Source of the DNA: Chlorogloeopsis sp. ULAP01
GTDB taxonomy: Bacteria > Cyanobacteriota > Cyanobacteriia > Cyanobacteriales > Nostocaceae
DNA: 64,000 nt
Reading direction: 5' to 3'
Assembly: GCF_030381805.1 (NCBI RefSeq)
Contig: NZ_JAUDRH010000018.1
Coordinates: 62,001-126,000 of the forward strand
Shown: positions 1 to 8,398 of the stretch, one piece after another
How the letters are laid out: each line of letters begins with the position of its first letter
Numbering within the stretch: the first letter of the stretch is position 1
Made by a program: the position numbers and the translations under genes
Notes under the pieces: model-generated
The model's database searches: none
What the model saw: only the letters and a program-made list of their open reading frames with translations
What the model was told of the DNA's origin: nothing

Positions 1-442
1 GCGCAAAACAGTCAGAAACCACCTTTTACCAACTGGTTTAGGACAAGGTGCAACAATTGCCCACAAAACCGGGGATATTGGTACTGTGCTAGCAGATGCG
101 GGTTTAGTTGATTTGCCTACGAACAAGCGCTACATAGTTGCAGTCATGGTGAAGCGCCCTAATAACGATCCGCGTGCAGAGAAATTAATTAGCTCCATTT
201 CTCGTGCTGCTTATCAACAATTAACTCAAGTTACTCCTATGCCTACAACTGGTTATCAATCTCCTGTGATGGCACCTGGTGTGACACCAACAAGCACGCT
301 GCCACCAAACACTTATCAGCCCCCAGTTCTAAATCCGTCTCTACCGAATAACATGGGCAGTACCATGCCTCCTCTTAACAATAATTATCAGTCTCCACCA
401 ATGATGACTCCTCAGCAGTATTATTATCCTTATCAAAGATAA
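1..442 (+). CDS. Class A beta-lactamase-like serine hydrolase, C-terminal part
   Basis: The gene is cut by the left edge; the reading frame is open from base 2 to the stop at 440-442. The visible part contains AHKTGDIGTVLADAG, which matches the KTG box of class A beta-lactamases and related penicillin-interacting serine hydrolases. It continues with a domain end resembling the last helix of that fold (DPRAEKLISSISRAAYQQL). A low-complexity tail of about 65 residues rich in Pro, Asn, Gln, Thr and Tyr follows and is not part of the fold. Such proteins act in the periplasm on beta-lactams or peptidoglycan. The SxxK serine motif lies outside the window, so activity cannot be judged. Confidence 0.75.
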   Translation, partial: RKTVRNHLLPTGLGQGATIAHKTGDIGTVLADAGLVDLPTNKRYIVAVMVKRPNNDPRAEKLISSISRAAYQQLTQVTPMPTTGYQSPVMAPGVTPTSTLPPNTYQPPVLNPSLPNNMGSTMPPLNNNYQSPPMMTPQQYYYPYQR

Positions 443-505
443 TTATTAGATGGCTTATAGCTAATCGCTATTAGCTATTTTTGAATTTGAAATCTTGAAT
501 TGCTG

Positions 506-880
506 ATGGCATCTATTACACCCTCGATCCAATTTTTTGCTGGCATTGACGAAGAACTGAGCAGTGTCAGTTTACGACGCAGTCGCACTTCTGGAATGCG
601 CAACGTCTTAATGACTTTTAATCAATTAAAAGCCATCGAAGGATTTAACAGCTTCACAAAACAATCCTTAAATTCCATGCGCTTAACTGATGAAGAAGGT
701 GAAATTAACGTTACTCCTTCTTCTGTGCAATTTGTATTTGGGGGTGCAGAAGGTGACGAATTACAGCGTGTTGAGTGCAAATTTGAAATCGAACGGGATG
801 ACTATTGGGACAGATTTATGCGATTTATGCATCGTTACGCCGAGGCTAATGGTATGGCGTATGGAGAATCGCAATCATAA
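506..880 (+). CDS. psb28: Photosystem II assembly protein Psb28
   Basis: A 124-residue soluble protein matching the Psb28 (PsbW) family. It has the early IQFFAGIDEE and LRRSRTS motifs, the central MRLTDEEGEI motif, and the C-terminal WDRFMRFMHRYAEANGM signature. Psb28 binds assembly intermediates of photosystem II (CP47/RC47 and PSII-I complexes) on the cytoplasmic side of the thylakoid during biogenesis or repair. The ATG at 506 is chosen over the in-frame TTG at 500 because the family starts just before IQF. Cyanobacteria often carry two paralogues; the divergent N-terminal half could make this Psb28-2, which I cannot decide from sequence alone. It stands alone between a repeat-rich spacer and the beta-lactamase-like gene. 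Confidence 0.9.
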   Translation: MASITPSIQFFAGIDEELSSVSLRRSRTSGMRNVLMTFNQLKAIEGFNSFTKQSLNSMRLTDEEGEINVTPSSVQFVFGGAEGDELQRVECKFEIERDDYWDRFMRFMHRYAEANGMAYGESQS

Positions 881-1150
881 GATGCGCTTCAGATTTTGAT
901 TTGGGTGTTTAGTCTGATTTGGCGATCGCACTTTCTAATCGCTTTTACGAAAGTACGATCGTTGTTATCGATGTGTGAACTACGCAAATGAGAAAGCAAT
1001 ATGCCTTTTTGTTTGCTGAATCTACTGAAATGAGAAAGCATTCAAGCATATTGAGAAAGTGATATACCTTTTTGCTTACTAAATCAACCTAAATAAGAAA
1101 GCAATCAACTATTCTGCTGCTCTCATGTTTCTGAAGACTTTGTTGGGTAA

Positions 1151-1239
1151 TATCAAATCCGAATCGAATACCCCCTTTTACCATACACCCTGGAAGGGTG
1201 TGGCTATACAAAAAAAGGGTTGAAAAACTGGATTTGGTA
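1151..1239. repeat. MITE-like palindromic element
   Basis: The unit begins TATCAAATCC and ends GGATTTGGTA, near-perfect inverted ends 89 bp apart. Inside is a perfect hairpin ACACCCT-GGA-AGGGTGT (1185-1201) followed by GGCTATACAAA. The same internal core recurs in the element at 42006-42122. Confidence 0.5.
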
Positions 1240-1241
1240 CA

Positions 1242-1278
1242 ATACCAAATTGGCGAGCGGGAGTCTTGTTTCAAAATT
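1242..1278 (+). repeat. 37-bp interspersed repeat, copy 1
   Basis: The stretch from ATACCAAATTGGCG to GTTTCAAAATT recurs nearly unchanged at 29562-29598 (a few substitutions in 37 bases). No coding function is apparent at either copy. Confidence 0.6.
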
Positions 1279-1375
1279 CTGGACTAGCCTATTCATCAAT
1301 GGTTTGAATCCAAAATCACGCCACTTGCACTCAACGTGCTTAACCCGACGCCAGGTGCACTCGACGCACTTAACC

Positions 1376-1432
1376 CGCAAGGGCGCACTGGCTCCGCAAG
1401 GGCGCAGTGGCTCCGCAAGGGCGCAGTGGCTC
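1376..1432 (+). repeat. 19-bp tandem repeat, three copies
   Basis: Three head-to-tail copies of CGCAAGGGCGCASTGGCTC begin at 1376, 1395 and 1414; the first differs by one base. Just upstream are two imperfect 25-bp copies ending CTTAACCCG. Related GGAGCCAGTGCG-type sequence occurs at 8708-8850. Confidence 0.75.
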
Positions 1433-1538
1433 CAAAATCCACGCATTGGTATAAGTTGAACTTTTACCCACTTTAATATTCGTTGTTAGCATAGCAAGCG
1501 ATCGCATTCCTGCAATCTGAAAATGCTAAAAAATACTA

Positions 1539-2657
1539 TCAACTACGCCTATACCTCATTCCCGGCATTTGCGAAACTAAACCCATCAATTCCAACTGCA
1601 ACAAAGCACTGGCAACCTCACCTGTCGCTATACCCGTTTGTTGGACAATCGTATCGAAGGGCAAATAATCTGAGGAAATTACATCCATTACCTTTTGCAA
1701 TTCTGGTGACAAATCAGGTAAGTTTAACTGCTGCGGTTCTGGAAGTGCCTGAACAAAATCCATCTGTGGGATTGCTCCCAACATTTTTAACAGTTCATCT
1801 AATTCTTTGAGAATCGGGGCAGCTCCTTGACTGAGTAGCTTTAAACAACCTTGAGATGGATAATCATCCAGCCTGCCTGGCAACACATAAATATCTCTGC
1901 CAAATTCGTTTGCATAGTTAGCTGTAATCAAAGCACCAGATTTCAAAGGTGCTTCCATTACCAGCACAGCACGACACAACCCGGCAATGATCCGGTTGCG
2001 ACGGGGAAAGTGGGCGCGATCGGGCGGGGTTTTGCTTGGATACTCGCTCAAAACTAATCCAGTGTTTAAAATCTGCTTGTACAGTTGTTGATTTTGGGAT
2101 GGATAAATGACATCTACACCCGTACCTAAAACTGCAACTGTACGTCCTCCAGCTTTGATCACAGTGGCATGAGTTTCAGTGTCGATTCCCTCTGCTAAAC
2201 CAGAAACTACTGTAAAACCATTTTTCACTAAAGCTGTACTAATTTGGCGAGTCCAACGAATACCATATTCTGAAGGTTGCCGCGTTCCAACAATTGCCAC
2301 CATTGGTGTTTGTCCGAGATTCTCTTGTAGTTCCACTGCACCACGGTAGTACAAAATAGGTGGAGGGCTGGAAATTTCTAGCAGTAAGCGAGGATATTCT
2401 GGATCTGCTGGTGTCCAAAAATAGGGATTTTGCTCTTGGTGCTGGGCAAGTAATTGTTCAGGATGAAGTTGCGATCGCTGTTTTACTACCTTTGTCAATG
2501 TCTGAAACCCAAAACCCTCCACAGCTTCCAATTGCTTTGGACTGGCTTCCCAAGCTGTTTTGAGTGTACCAAAATGCTGTTGCAATCGTTGCACCAATAT
2601 CGGGCCGATTCCAGATATGTGCGACCAAGCTAGCCAATATGCACGTTCAACTGCCAA
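1539..2657 (-). CDS. dprA: DNA processing protein DprA (Smf)
   Basis: A 372-residue DprA. DprA binds incoming single-stranded DNA during natural transformation and loads RecA. An N-terminal helix-hairpin-helix segment (ISGIGPILVQRLQQHFG, about residues 14-30) is followed by the Rossmann-like DNA-binding domain with IVGTRQPSEYG, VSGLAEGID and the FPRRNRIIAGL motif. A C-terminal winged-helix domain runs from about residue 310 to the end. The start is a TTG, with an in-frame stop just upstream and a GAGGA ribosome-binding site; there is no ATG option nearby. Length is normal for the family, and the gene is monocistronic. Confidence 0.93.
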   Translation of the reverse strand: MAVERAYWLAWSHISGIGPILVQRLQQHFGTLKTAWEASPKQLEAVEGFGFQTLTKVVKQRSQLHPEQLLAQHQEQNPYFWTPADPEYPRLLLEISSPPPILYYRGAVELQENLGQTPMVAIVGTRQPSEYGIRWTRQISTALVKNGFTVVSGLAEGIDTETHATVIKAGGRTVAVLGTGVDVIYPSQNQQLYKQILNTGLVLSEYPSKTPPDRAHFPRRNRIIAGLCRAVLVMEAPLKSGALITANYANEFGRDIYVLPGRLDDYPSQGCLKLLSQGAAPILKELDELLKMLGAIPQMDFVQALPEPQQLNLPDLSPELQKVMDVISSDYLPFDTIVQQTGIATGEVASALLQLELMGLVSQMPGMRYRRS

Positions 2658-2816
2658 TTTTGTCCATCCTCATCTGCTCTGGGTTGATTATTCCCAGATT
2701 ATGTGTGTCTGTTCACGATAAGATGGAAATAATATCCCAGAATCGTGCATTTTTTAGAGTAAAGACAAAGATTGATGGTATGTTTGATGCATAACAGCCA
2801 GCAAAAAGTTACCAAT

Positions 2817-3417
2817 GTCATTGCCACGATTTTCTACCATCAAATGTTTGAGTCATTTTCTGTTATGCATTTCTAGTTGCTCATTATTTTTAGCTTTTAA
2901 TAATATTCTTAATTCATCTCCTAGTTTGGCAGCAGAAGAAATTGTAATTAGATATGGATTGTTTGAGGAATCTCTCTCTATCGCAGATTTACGCAAGTAT
3001 GCTGAAACGCAACAAGTTTCTGACGATTTAAAATCTTTTTTGGGTTACTTAAATTCAAAACAGCAACAGAAATTACACAAGGTGCTACAAATAAAAATAC
3101 CTTTGGGTGTGGTGGCTTTAGATAAGCTATTAAACTCAGAAACTGGCAAAATAGCTTTAAATTTTGTTGCCCCAGCGATCACCCGTCGCGACAACGCAGG
3201 GATACAAGCACTGCGATCTGCAATTATTTTAGGGGCTGCATCATCAAAAGGTTTAGGAGTAATATCGTTTCTAGAAGCTTATCCCAGTCAAAGACTCATC
3301 GTTAATTTACCAACAGCCTTAGAAATAATCAATAAAGCTGATTTATTTTCTAGTTTCTCTGGTTCCCTATTCACAGATGACTTAGGCTCTACATTACTAT
3401 CGCCGTTGGAGTTCTAA
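2817..3417 (+). CDS. Exported DUF1400 protein
   Basis: A 200-residue protein with an N-terminal signal peptide (hydrophobic core about residues 13-27, probable cleavage after SLAAE at about 40). The mature part matches DUF1400 (IVIRYGLFEESLSIADLRKYAETQQVSDDL). In cyanobacteria this domain usually sits in front of an alpha/beta hydrolase domain in proteins of 500 or more residues. Here the protein stops after the DUF1400 region and the next gene is convergent, so it is a stand-alone version. The first codon base is at 2815-2817. Function unknown, presumably periplasmic. Confidence 0.75.
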
Positions 3418-3426
3418 AATTAAATG

Positions 3427-4116
3427 TTAGGCTCTCCAACTGAAAACCAAAGCATAAATATAAGCCACCACTTCATTAATAACTGACCGCACACCTGTAC
3501 TATACATCCACCATTTATTTGGATCATAATTTTGTGGTGAGCTGGCAATCACTCCTACTTTAATTTTAGGTGCAAGTGCTTGTTGGAATATCAGCCAACT
3601 TCTACGAGCATGGGTTGCATGGGTGAAAAGATTAATTGCTTCTATCTTTAAATCGGTATTTTCTAGCCATTGCTGTAATGCGATCGCAGATGCATAGGTG
3701 CGATCCTTAGTAACTTCTTGGGAGGGAACAACAATAATTTTTTCTGGTTCCAAACCCAATTTTTGCAAAGTTGCCGCAGCTAGTTTCGCATAATTATTGT
3801 ATTCAGCCAGATAAAATCCTCTTTCTAAAGGAATTCCTGTAGTAATGAGTTGACGATAGGAATTCTTTTTAAATTCAGCTAAAGCCTGTACCAGTGCATA
3901 GTCTGGTATCCAGCCTTCTACAACTAAGATATCTGCTTTGACAGGAGAAGTAACGGCAAGAAATGGATGTATGTTAATAAAGCTAAAACCAATTAAACTA
4001 GCAACCAAAGTCATGAAAATTCCCCATCCTGGAACCGTCAGCATCCACATTTGTTGACGTTTAAATAGACGCAAGACGGGGAACTTTTTCTGCCTGGGCT
4101 GAATTTTTCTGTACAT
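3427..4116 (-). CDS. YdcF/SanA-like DUF218 membrane-anchored protein
   Basis: A 229-residue protein with one N-terminal membrane segment (about residues 29-48) and a DUF218 domain (ADILVVEGWIPDYALVQALAEF; the acidic RTYASAIALQQWL motif; FTHATHARRSWLIFQQAL). Family members (YdcF, SanA, ElyC) are linked to envelope homeostasis and lipid-carrier metabolism. The start codon overlaps the stop of the upstream DUF2301 gene (TAATG), so the two are probably translationally coupled. That pairing suggests an envelope role, but the exact reaction is unknown. Confidence 0.8.
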   Translation of the reverse strand: MYRKIQPRQKKFPVLRLFKRQQMWMLTVPGWGIFMTLVASLIGFSFINIHPFLAVTSPVKADILVVEGWIPDYALVQALAEFKKNSYRQLITTGIPLERGFYLAEYNNYAKLAAATLQKLGLEPEKIIVVPSQEVTKDRTYASAIALQQWLENTDLKIEAINLFTHATHARRSWLIFQQALAPKIKVGVIASSPQNYDPNKWWMYSTGVRSVINEVVAYIYALVFSWRA

Positions 4117-4772
4117 TACACCTTTGCAGCACGTTGGGATTTGAGATAATCAAACACAGATTTGTCTCCTATATCTGGAGGAATTGCTTGCACAACCTTA
4201 CGTACAACAAAAACTATGAAGAAAATTGCCCAAATACCTAATAAAACTCGTTCCCACTGCATCGGTAAAATACCTAGTAAATGTCCTAGTAGTAGTAAAG
4301 GCACAATGGGGGTAAGTACTTTAGTTTCCAGACGATTAAAGCAAAATCCTTCTTTAAAATAAATTCCTGTCAAAGCAGCGAAGGTAAAACCAACTCCGAG
4401 TAGAGTCAAGGGTTGAGTGTAAACAGTAACAGCTAAAGGTTCGCTGCTCGATAGCGCCACTGCGATCGAGGAGATGCTACCAATCGCCCAAAATACTTGT
4501 AAAATGCGGTGCAGTTCTACCATGTAAATATGGATTGTTAATAAACTCACACCCAGAGCAAGGCTGAAACAAGCATACAGAAGAGTCAGCCAGCTGAAAA
4601 TACTGGGGTGAGGATTGAATAACACTAATGCAGTGGCGATCGCAAAACAAACAGCAGCCACCATTAAGCCACTGCGGTAGATAATCACGCCAGTGCGATC
4701 GCCCTTGTTAATTGTAAACTCACCAAACTGACCTTGATATACTTCAGGTGCAGGTAATGTTTGTGTAGTCAT
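4116..4772 (-). CDS. DUF2301 integral membrane protein
   Basis: A 218-residue protein starting MTTQTLPAPEVYQGQFGEF. About six hydrophobic segments are spaced along it, with a short basic C-terminus ending SQRAAKV. It matches the DUF2301 family found mainly in cyanobacteria and plants; no biochemical function is established. I chose the internal ATG at 4772 because upstream residues in the longer open frame are not typical of the family, although a start at 4865 stays open. It is the first gene of a two-gene operon with the DUF218 gene. Confidence 0.78.
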   Translation of the reverse strand: MTTQTLPAPEVYQGQFGEFTINKGDRTGVIIYRSGLMVAAVCFAIATALVLFNPHPSIFSWLTLLYACFSLALGVSLLTIHIYMVELHRILQVFWAIGSISSIAVALSSSEPLAVTVYTQPLTLLGVGFTFAALTGIYFKEGFCFNRLETKVLTPIVPLLLLGHLLGILPMQWERVLLGIWAIFFIVFVVRKVVQAIPPDIGDKSVFDYLKSQRAAKV

Positions 4773-4982
4773 ATACAAAATTACATGAATTGCTGAGACT
4801 TTGCTGGGCAACGTTTCTAAGTTAGATAGATAATTGTAACCAACACTTTTTATGATAAACAGCACAGGCGCTCATTCTCATCCTTGCTCATAATAAATCC
4901 CCTATGAGTTACTGATGAGGTTGTGAAAGTAGTATTTTTTGCGGTGTAATTTCATTGGTTTTAAATAACGTGGATGGCATTG

Positions 4983-5035
4983 CTTAACTGTGAACACCTA
5001 CAACTAACTTCCCCACGAGGATTTTCAGTTTAACG
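4983..5035 (+). repeat. TA-flanking interspersed repeat, copy A
   Basis: Sequence starting CTTAACTGTGAACACC, continuing through ACTTCCCCACGAGG and ending ATTTTCAGTTTAACG. Related copies lie at 5597-5650 and 6461-6527, so copies bracket both small toxin-antitoxin loci. Confidence 0.6.
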
Positions 5036-5060
5036 TTCACGTTAGCCCTCAGTAAGCATC

Positions 5061-5317
5061 TCATCGCTCAATACGCTCAAGTTCTTCACGAACTACTCTG
5101 CGTAAAGTTTCTTCTAAAGGCTCGCGGTTTTGCTGAATATACTGGCGTAAGGCTTCATTAATCAAGGTTTGGTAGTTTCCGCCGCCTGCGACATGAACTT
5201 GCTCACGAAACCACGCTAGCACCTCATCATCTAACCGGATTGTGTCCGAGTTTTTCCTGACGGGGTTGGCTCGCTCACCCCTCGTTTACCTTGACTAAAA
5301 TCATATTCTGCTTCCAT
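5061..5317 (-). pseudogene. brnA: BrnA-type antitoxin, frameshifted
   Basis: The minus strand starts ATG (5317) with MEAEYDFSQGKRGVSEPTPS, a good BrnA N-terminus. After GKTR the frame hits a stop, while an adjacent frame continues TIRLDDEVLAWFREQ, AGGGNYQTLINEALRQYIQ and ends ERIER at 5061. This is the ribbon-helix-helix domain plus tail of BrnA. A single-base change at about 5243-5250 restores the whole protein. BrnA normally neutralises the BrnT RNase and represses the operon. The adjacent brnT is also broken, so the pair is probably dead. Confidence 0.75.
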
Positions 5318-5319
5318 TA

Positions 5320-5545
5320 CTATCCTTCCTCATACTGCTGTCGTTCGTGTCGAGTTGCTTTACGGGCAGAAATGAGCCGAATCTCATCGTCCCGCAGCGT
5401 GTAGACAACCAACCAAAACTCTGCCAAATGCATCGACACCGATTGTGACAAACCGTTCTTCGTCAAACCGTTCGTCTGGGATGGTAATTGCCAGGTGATC
5501 TGAGAAAACGGATACTGCATCAGCGAAATCTTATTATTATGTTCC
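5320..5545 (-). pseudogene. brnT: BrnT-type toxin, multiply frameshifted
   Basis: Fragments of a BrnT RNase toxin read in different frames. One frame gives DAVSVFSDHLAITIPDERF and EERFVTIGVDAFGRVLV. After one extra base at about 5404 another frame gives VVYTLRDDEIRLISARKATR and HERQQYEEG up to the TAG at 5320. An earlier shift separates a short KIS remnant, and the N-terminus is not recognisable. In intact systems BrnT precedes BrnA by a few bases, as here. At least two shifts argue for decay rather than a sequencing slip. Confidence 0.72.
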
Positions 5546-5596
5546 GTTACTTCACCAAAAACCTAAAGCACGGTCATTGGGTTAACTTGCGATCGC

Positions 5597-5650
5597 CTAA
5601 CTGTGAACACCTACAATCAACCTTTCATGAACTTCCCCACAAAACCGAGC
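5597..5650 (+). repeat. TA-flanking interspersed repeat, copy B
   Basis: Starts CTAACTGTGAACACC, then CAACCTTTCATGAACTTCCC. It is preceded by GGTTAACTTGCGATCGCCT, which also precedes copy C (at 6381-6399). It sits between the decayed BrnT/BrnA locus and the intact DUF433/PIN pair. Confidence 0.6.
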
Positions 5651-5738
5651 TAGTTGCTTGACTCAGAGCTACTACAGAGGATTCTGCCCTATTAAGAATT
5701 GGTAAACTATAGGTACAGAGTCTGGAGGTCAAATATGT

Positions 5739-5957
5739 ATGCTTAAGAACTCCCCAATCATCAGCATATCCCCTGAAATCATGGGCAGTACTCCAGTTTT
5801 TTTTGGTACTAGGGTTCCTGTACAAACGCTTCTGGACTATCTCAAAGCGGGAGAGTCGATCGACGATTTTTTAGATGGATTTCCAACTGTAACAAGAGAT
5901 CAGGTCATAGCCTTGCTAGAAGAGGCAGAAAAACAGCTTATTGCCACGGTGGCATAG
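5739..5957 (+). CDS. DUF433 antitoxin-like protein
   Basis: A 72-residue protein with the DUF433 winged-helix signature (GTRVPVQTLLDYLKAGESID and FLDGFPTVTRDQVIALLEEA). DUF433 proteins are the antitoxin/DNA-binding partners of PIN-like DUF5615 nucleases (VapB45-type). A GGAGG motif lies about 11 bases before the ATG. The stop at 5955-5957 is one base before the start of the PIN-like gene, the expected two-gene toxin-antitoxin layout. It probably autoregulates its promoter; I cannot point to an operator. Confidence 0.85.
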   Translation: MLKNSPIISISPEIMGSTPVFFGTRVPVQTLLDYLKAGESIDDFLDGFPTVTRDQVIALLEEAEKQLIATVA

Positions 5958-5958
5958 C

Positions 5959-6273
5959 ATGAAGCTTCTGTTGGATGAGTGCATTGATCGCAAGCTGGCA
6001 AGGGAGTTTGTTGGATATGAAGTGAAAACGGTTCCACAGATGGGATGGGCAGGACTAAAGAATGGTCAACTTCTTGCACTTGCAAAAGCGGAGTTTGATG
6101 TTTTTATCACTGTTGATCGCAACTTGTCGTTTCAACAGAATCTGCCACAGTTCGAGATTGCAGTCATTGTTTTGCAAGCACCATCCAATCGTTTAGCGGA
6201 TCTGATGCCATTAGCACCAAAGGTTTTGGCTATTTTAGCTACAGTAGTTAAAGGAAAGGCTACGATAAGTTAG
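5959..6273 (+). CDS. PIN-like DUF5615 toxin (VapC45-type nuclease)
   Basis: A 104-residue PIN-like protein. The N-terminal MKLLLDECIDRKLAREF carries the Asp-Glu pair of DUF5615, and the FDVFITVDRNLSFQQNL segment carries the second acidic centre, so the expected catalytic acids are present. Such proteins are predicted metal-dependent RNases held inactive by the preceding DUF433 partner. The ATG at 5959 is preferred over the in-frame TTG at 5941, which would overlap the antitoxin. The module looks intact. A similar but divergent pair occurs at 54129-54892. Confidence 0.83.
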   Translation: MKLLLDECIDRKLAREFVGYEVKTVPQMGWAGLKNGQLLALAKAEFDVFITVDRNLSFQQNLPQFEIAVIVLQAPSNRLADLMPLAPKVLAILATVVKGKATIS

Positions 6274-6653
6274 TGCGTAAAAATAGAGGTAGACGCTGCC
6301 TATCCTACTAGCTAGCTACTAGAGATTATTTAACTTTGCTAGCAACACTAGGTTTATACAAAAATAATATCTTGACTTGTGGTTAACTTGCGATCGCCTT
6401 GCAGACTGCTGTCACAGCTTACTTAATACTAAGCGCCAAACTCAGGAAATATCTTAAACCGCTGAACTCTGAACACCTAAAGGCAACCTTTCATCCACTT
6501 CACACCGAGGATTTTCAGTCTAACGACTAAGCTTACGCCTTCGCAGATAACTTTTCAACGGTCGGTGTGCATTGGGGTTGTTATGTGGCACAATGCTTGC
6601 TGCAAATTTTTCTTTAGAAAAGGCGCTTACAACCCTGCGGAAAATCTGCGTCT
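6274..6653. other. Intergenic region with repeat copy C
   Basis: No gene seen. It holds the third interspersed repeat copy (6461-6527: GAACTCTGAACACCTAAAGG through GAGGATTTTCAGTCTAACG) and its displaced prefix at 6381-6399. The rest is AT-rich spacer leading to the convergent methyltransferase gene. Confidence 0.6.
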
Positions 6654-7271
6654 CTATTGAACATTTTCTCCTTGCACGTACACCGTCGAAACAGGCTTCA
6701 TCATCTTCCGTTCCACTTTGATGTCTTTAAATCCAGCCATTTCCAAATAGCGTGCGAACCTTTCTCCCGCTTCAGTTGCATCATCTTCTGTAGTGCCAGG
6801 GATTCTGGGCTGGTGAACAAGGGCTATAATTCCTCCTGTGCGCAACTGCTCTCTTAGCCGTTTTAGCACCTCAGTCTTGTTATCCCAGAACTGAAAGTTA
6901 TTAACAGCCAGAATCTTGTCAAATGGGTTGTCGAAGGAGGGCAATTGCGATACCGAAGTGAGAACCAATCGCACTCTTCCAGCCGAAATGGCGCGTTGAT
7001 TTCTCTTTGAAGCTTGCCTGAACATCACTTCAGAATGATCGATACCCCAAATCACACCGTAGATTACAATTTCACTCATCTTTTGGATTGTTACTCCAGG
7101 CCCAAAACCGATTTCCAAGACGCGATCACAGGGTTGCAGGTTAAGCAGGGAAATTGCCCACTCATTGCGTTCAAGATTTGATGGTCTATGTGCCATGATG
7201 AAGCCAGTGATATTCCCCCAAAATCCTGTGGGATGGGCGAATTGTGCTACAACTTTCTCTACAAGGCTCAT
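6654..7271 (-). CDS. SAM-dependent methyltransferase, class I
   Basis: A 205-residue class I methyltransferase (Methyltransf_11/25 type). Motif I is RVLEIGFGPGVTIQKM, motif II region is GVIWGIDHSEVM, and the post-II ILAVNNFQFW element is clear. The ATG at 7271 is chosen because GGGAGG lies 8 bases upstream and the protein starts MSLVEKVVAQFAHPTGFWG, as related proteins do. A longer open frame to 7310 lacks such a site. The substrate is unknown. The C-terminal third (FARYLEMAGFKDIKVERK) is the usual specificity region. Monocistronic. Confidence 0.82.
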   Translation of the reverse strand: MSLVEKVVAQFAHPTGFWGNITGFIMAHRPSNLERNEWAISLLNLQPCDRVLEIGFGPGVTIQKMSEIVIYGVIWGIDHSEVMFRQASKRNQRAISAGRVRLVLTSVSQLPSFDNPFDKILAVNNFQFWDNKTEVLKRLREQLRTGGIIALVHQPRIPGTTEDDATEAGERFARYLEMAGFKDIKVERKMMKPVSTVYVQGENVQ

Positions 7272-7494
7272 AAGATACCTCCCTAACCGTCTTGTCGACA
7301 ACAGACACACAAGGTAAGCGGCTAACTATTTATGATGCGGAAACTTTCCGTATATCAAACTCAAAGATTCAGGTCGAGAAGGATTGCAAGTATATTAGTC
7401 ATAAACATTAGACGAAAGTTTTCTGGCTAACTTCTAACACCTGTGCCTTAACAGTACAACTTATCTGTTTGATGGCAACCTATCAAACAACCTC

Positions 7495-8292
7495 TTAATA
7501 CCAAACTTGTACAGTATCTCCCAACTGCATCTGCAACTGAACCCGTGCATTACCGCAATTAATGGCAATTTCTACCCAGCCGTGACTGCCAACCAGCGCG
7601 ATCGCCTCTCCTATTTTAACGTCTCCATAAGTACCACACCCGTTAATCATCTTTTCACCCACTTGTACGCTCCAGGTTTTACCTTGCACGTAACTTGCAG
7701 GAATGTTAGTCACTAAGTTACCGAAAGTATCTATATATTGAATCAAACCTGTGATATTATTCTTTTCTAGAGAAATTTTGCCTATCTCCAGCCTAGTCAA
7801 GGTTTCTGGGTTAATTTCTCGCCCTAACTCTTTGAGGGGAACACCGCTAGCAAGATAAGCTCCAACGGGTGCAAAGATGTCTCTACCGTGGAAAGTACTG
7901 CTAGGTTGAGGAGTGCGCCAGTAATGGGGGTTTGTGAGTTCAACTGCTGCAATAGCAGGATTTTGACTTAATACTCCACTGAATAAACCATTATCCGGCC
8001 CCACTAGGAAACCTTGTGCAAACTGGAGAGCGATCGCTCTTCTTTTTCCTCCCACACCCGGATCTACCACCGCCACGTGTACCGTTCCCGTAGGAAAATA
8101 AGGGCAAGCATCCATCAAACAAAATCTTCCTGCTGCAATGTCTTGCGGCGGAATTTGGTGTGTTAAATCTACCACTGTTATTTTGGGATTAATTTGGGCA
8201 ATCACTCCCTTCATCACGCCGACATACACGTCGCGATCGCCAAAATCACTCAGCAATGTTAAGAGTGGTTGATTTTTAAAAGTTTCAGACAT
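7495..8292 (-). CDS. SAM hydroxide adenosyltransferase (DUF62)
   Basis: A 265-residue member of the DUF62 / fluorinase-chlorinase-like family. It contains the Asp-Arg-His set that activates water: LLSDFGDRDVYVGVMKG near the N-terminus, VDPGVGGKRRAIAL, and STFHGRDIFAPVGA. With these residues the family hydrolyses S-adenosylmethionine to adenosine and methionine; halogenases lack the triad. The C-terminal beta-barrel (about residues 170-265) is complete. Soluble and cytoplasmic. The physiological role of this widespread enzyme is unclear. Confidence 0.88.
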   Translation of the reverse strand: MSETFKNQPLLTLLSDFGDRDVYVGVMKGVIAQINPKITVVDLTHQIPPQDIAAGRFCLMDACPYFPTGTVHVAVVDPGVGGKRRAIALQFAQGFLVGPDNGLFSGVLSQNPAIAAVELTNPHYWRTPQPSSTFHGRDIFAPVGAYLASGVPLKELGREINPETLTRLEIGKISLEKNNITGLIQYIDTFGNLVTNIPASYVQGKTWSVQVGEKMINGCGTYGDVKIGEAIALVGSHGWVEIAINCGNARVQLQMQLGDTVQVWY

Positions 8293-8398
8293 AAATTAAC
8301 ACTTTCTATACAATTTAGAATATTTTTCTGTAGCAAAAGTAACCGAATATTTGATATGTTATGATTACAACACATAAGTAAGACAATGAAAGAGGATA

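Larger units (their letters stand above)
881..1538. other. Repeat-filled intergenic region
   Basis: No convincing gene. From about 985 to 1105 there are three imperfect copies of a unit GAGAAAGCAATATGCC followed by a T-run and a GCT-rich end. A short MITE-like unit occupies 1151-1239, a 37-bp interspersed repeat lies at 1242-1278, and GC-rich tandem repeats run from about 1320 to 1432. Small open frames here are created by the repeats. Confidence 0.7.

Noticed and set aside
1204..1459. Open frames on both strands over the GC-rich tandem repeats
   Set aside because: They are produced by the 19-bp repeats and change frame with copy number; no ribosome-binding site or homologous feature.
1539..1810. 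A plus-strand frame inside dprA
   Set aside because: Shadow of the minus-strand DprA winged-helix coding region.
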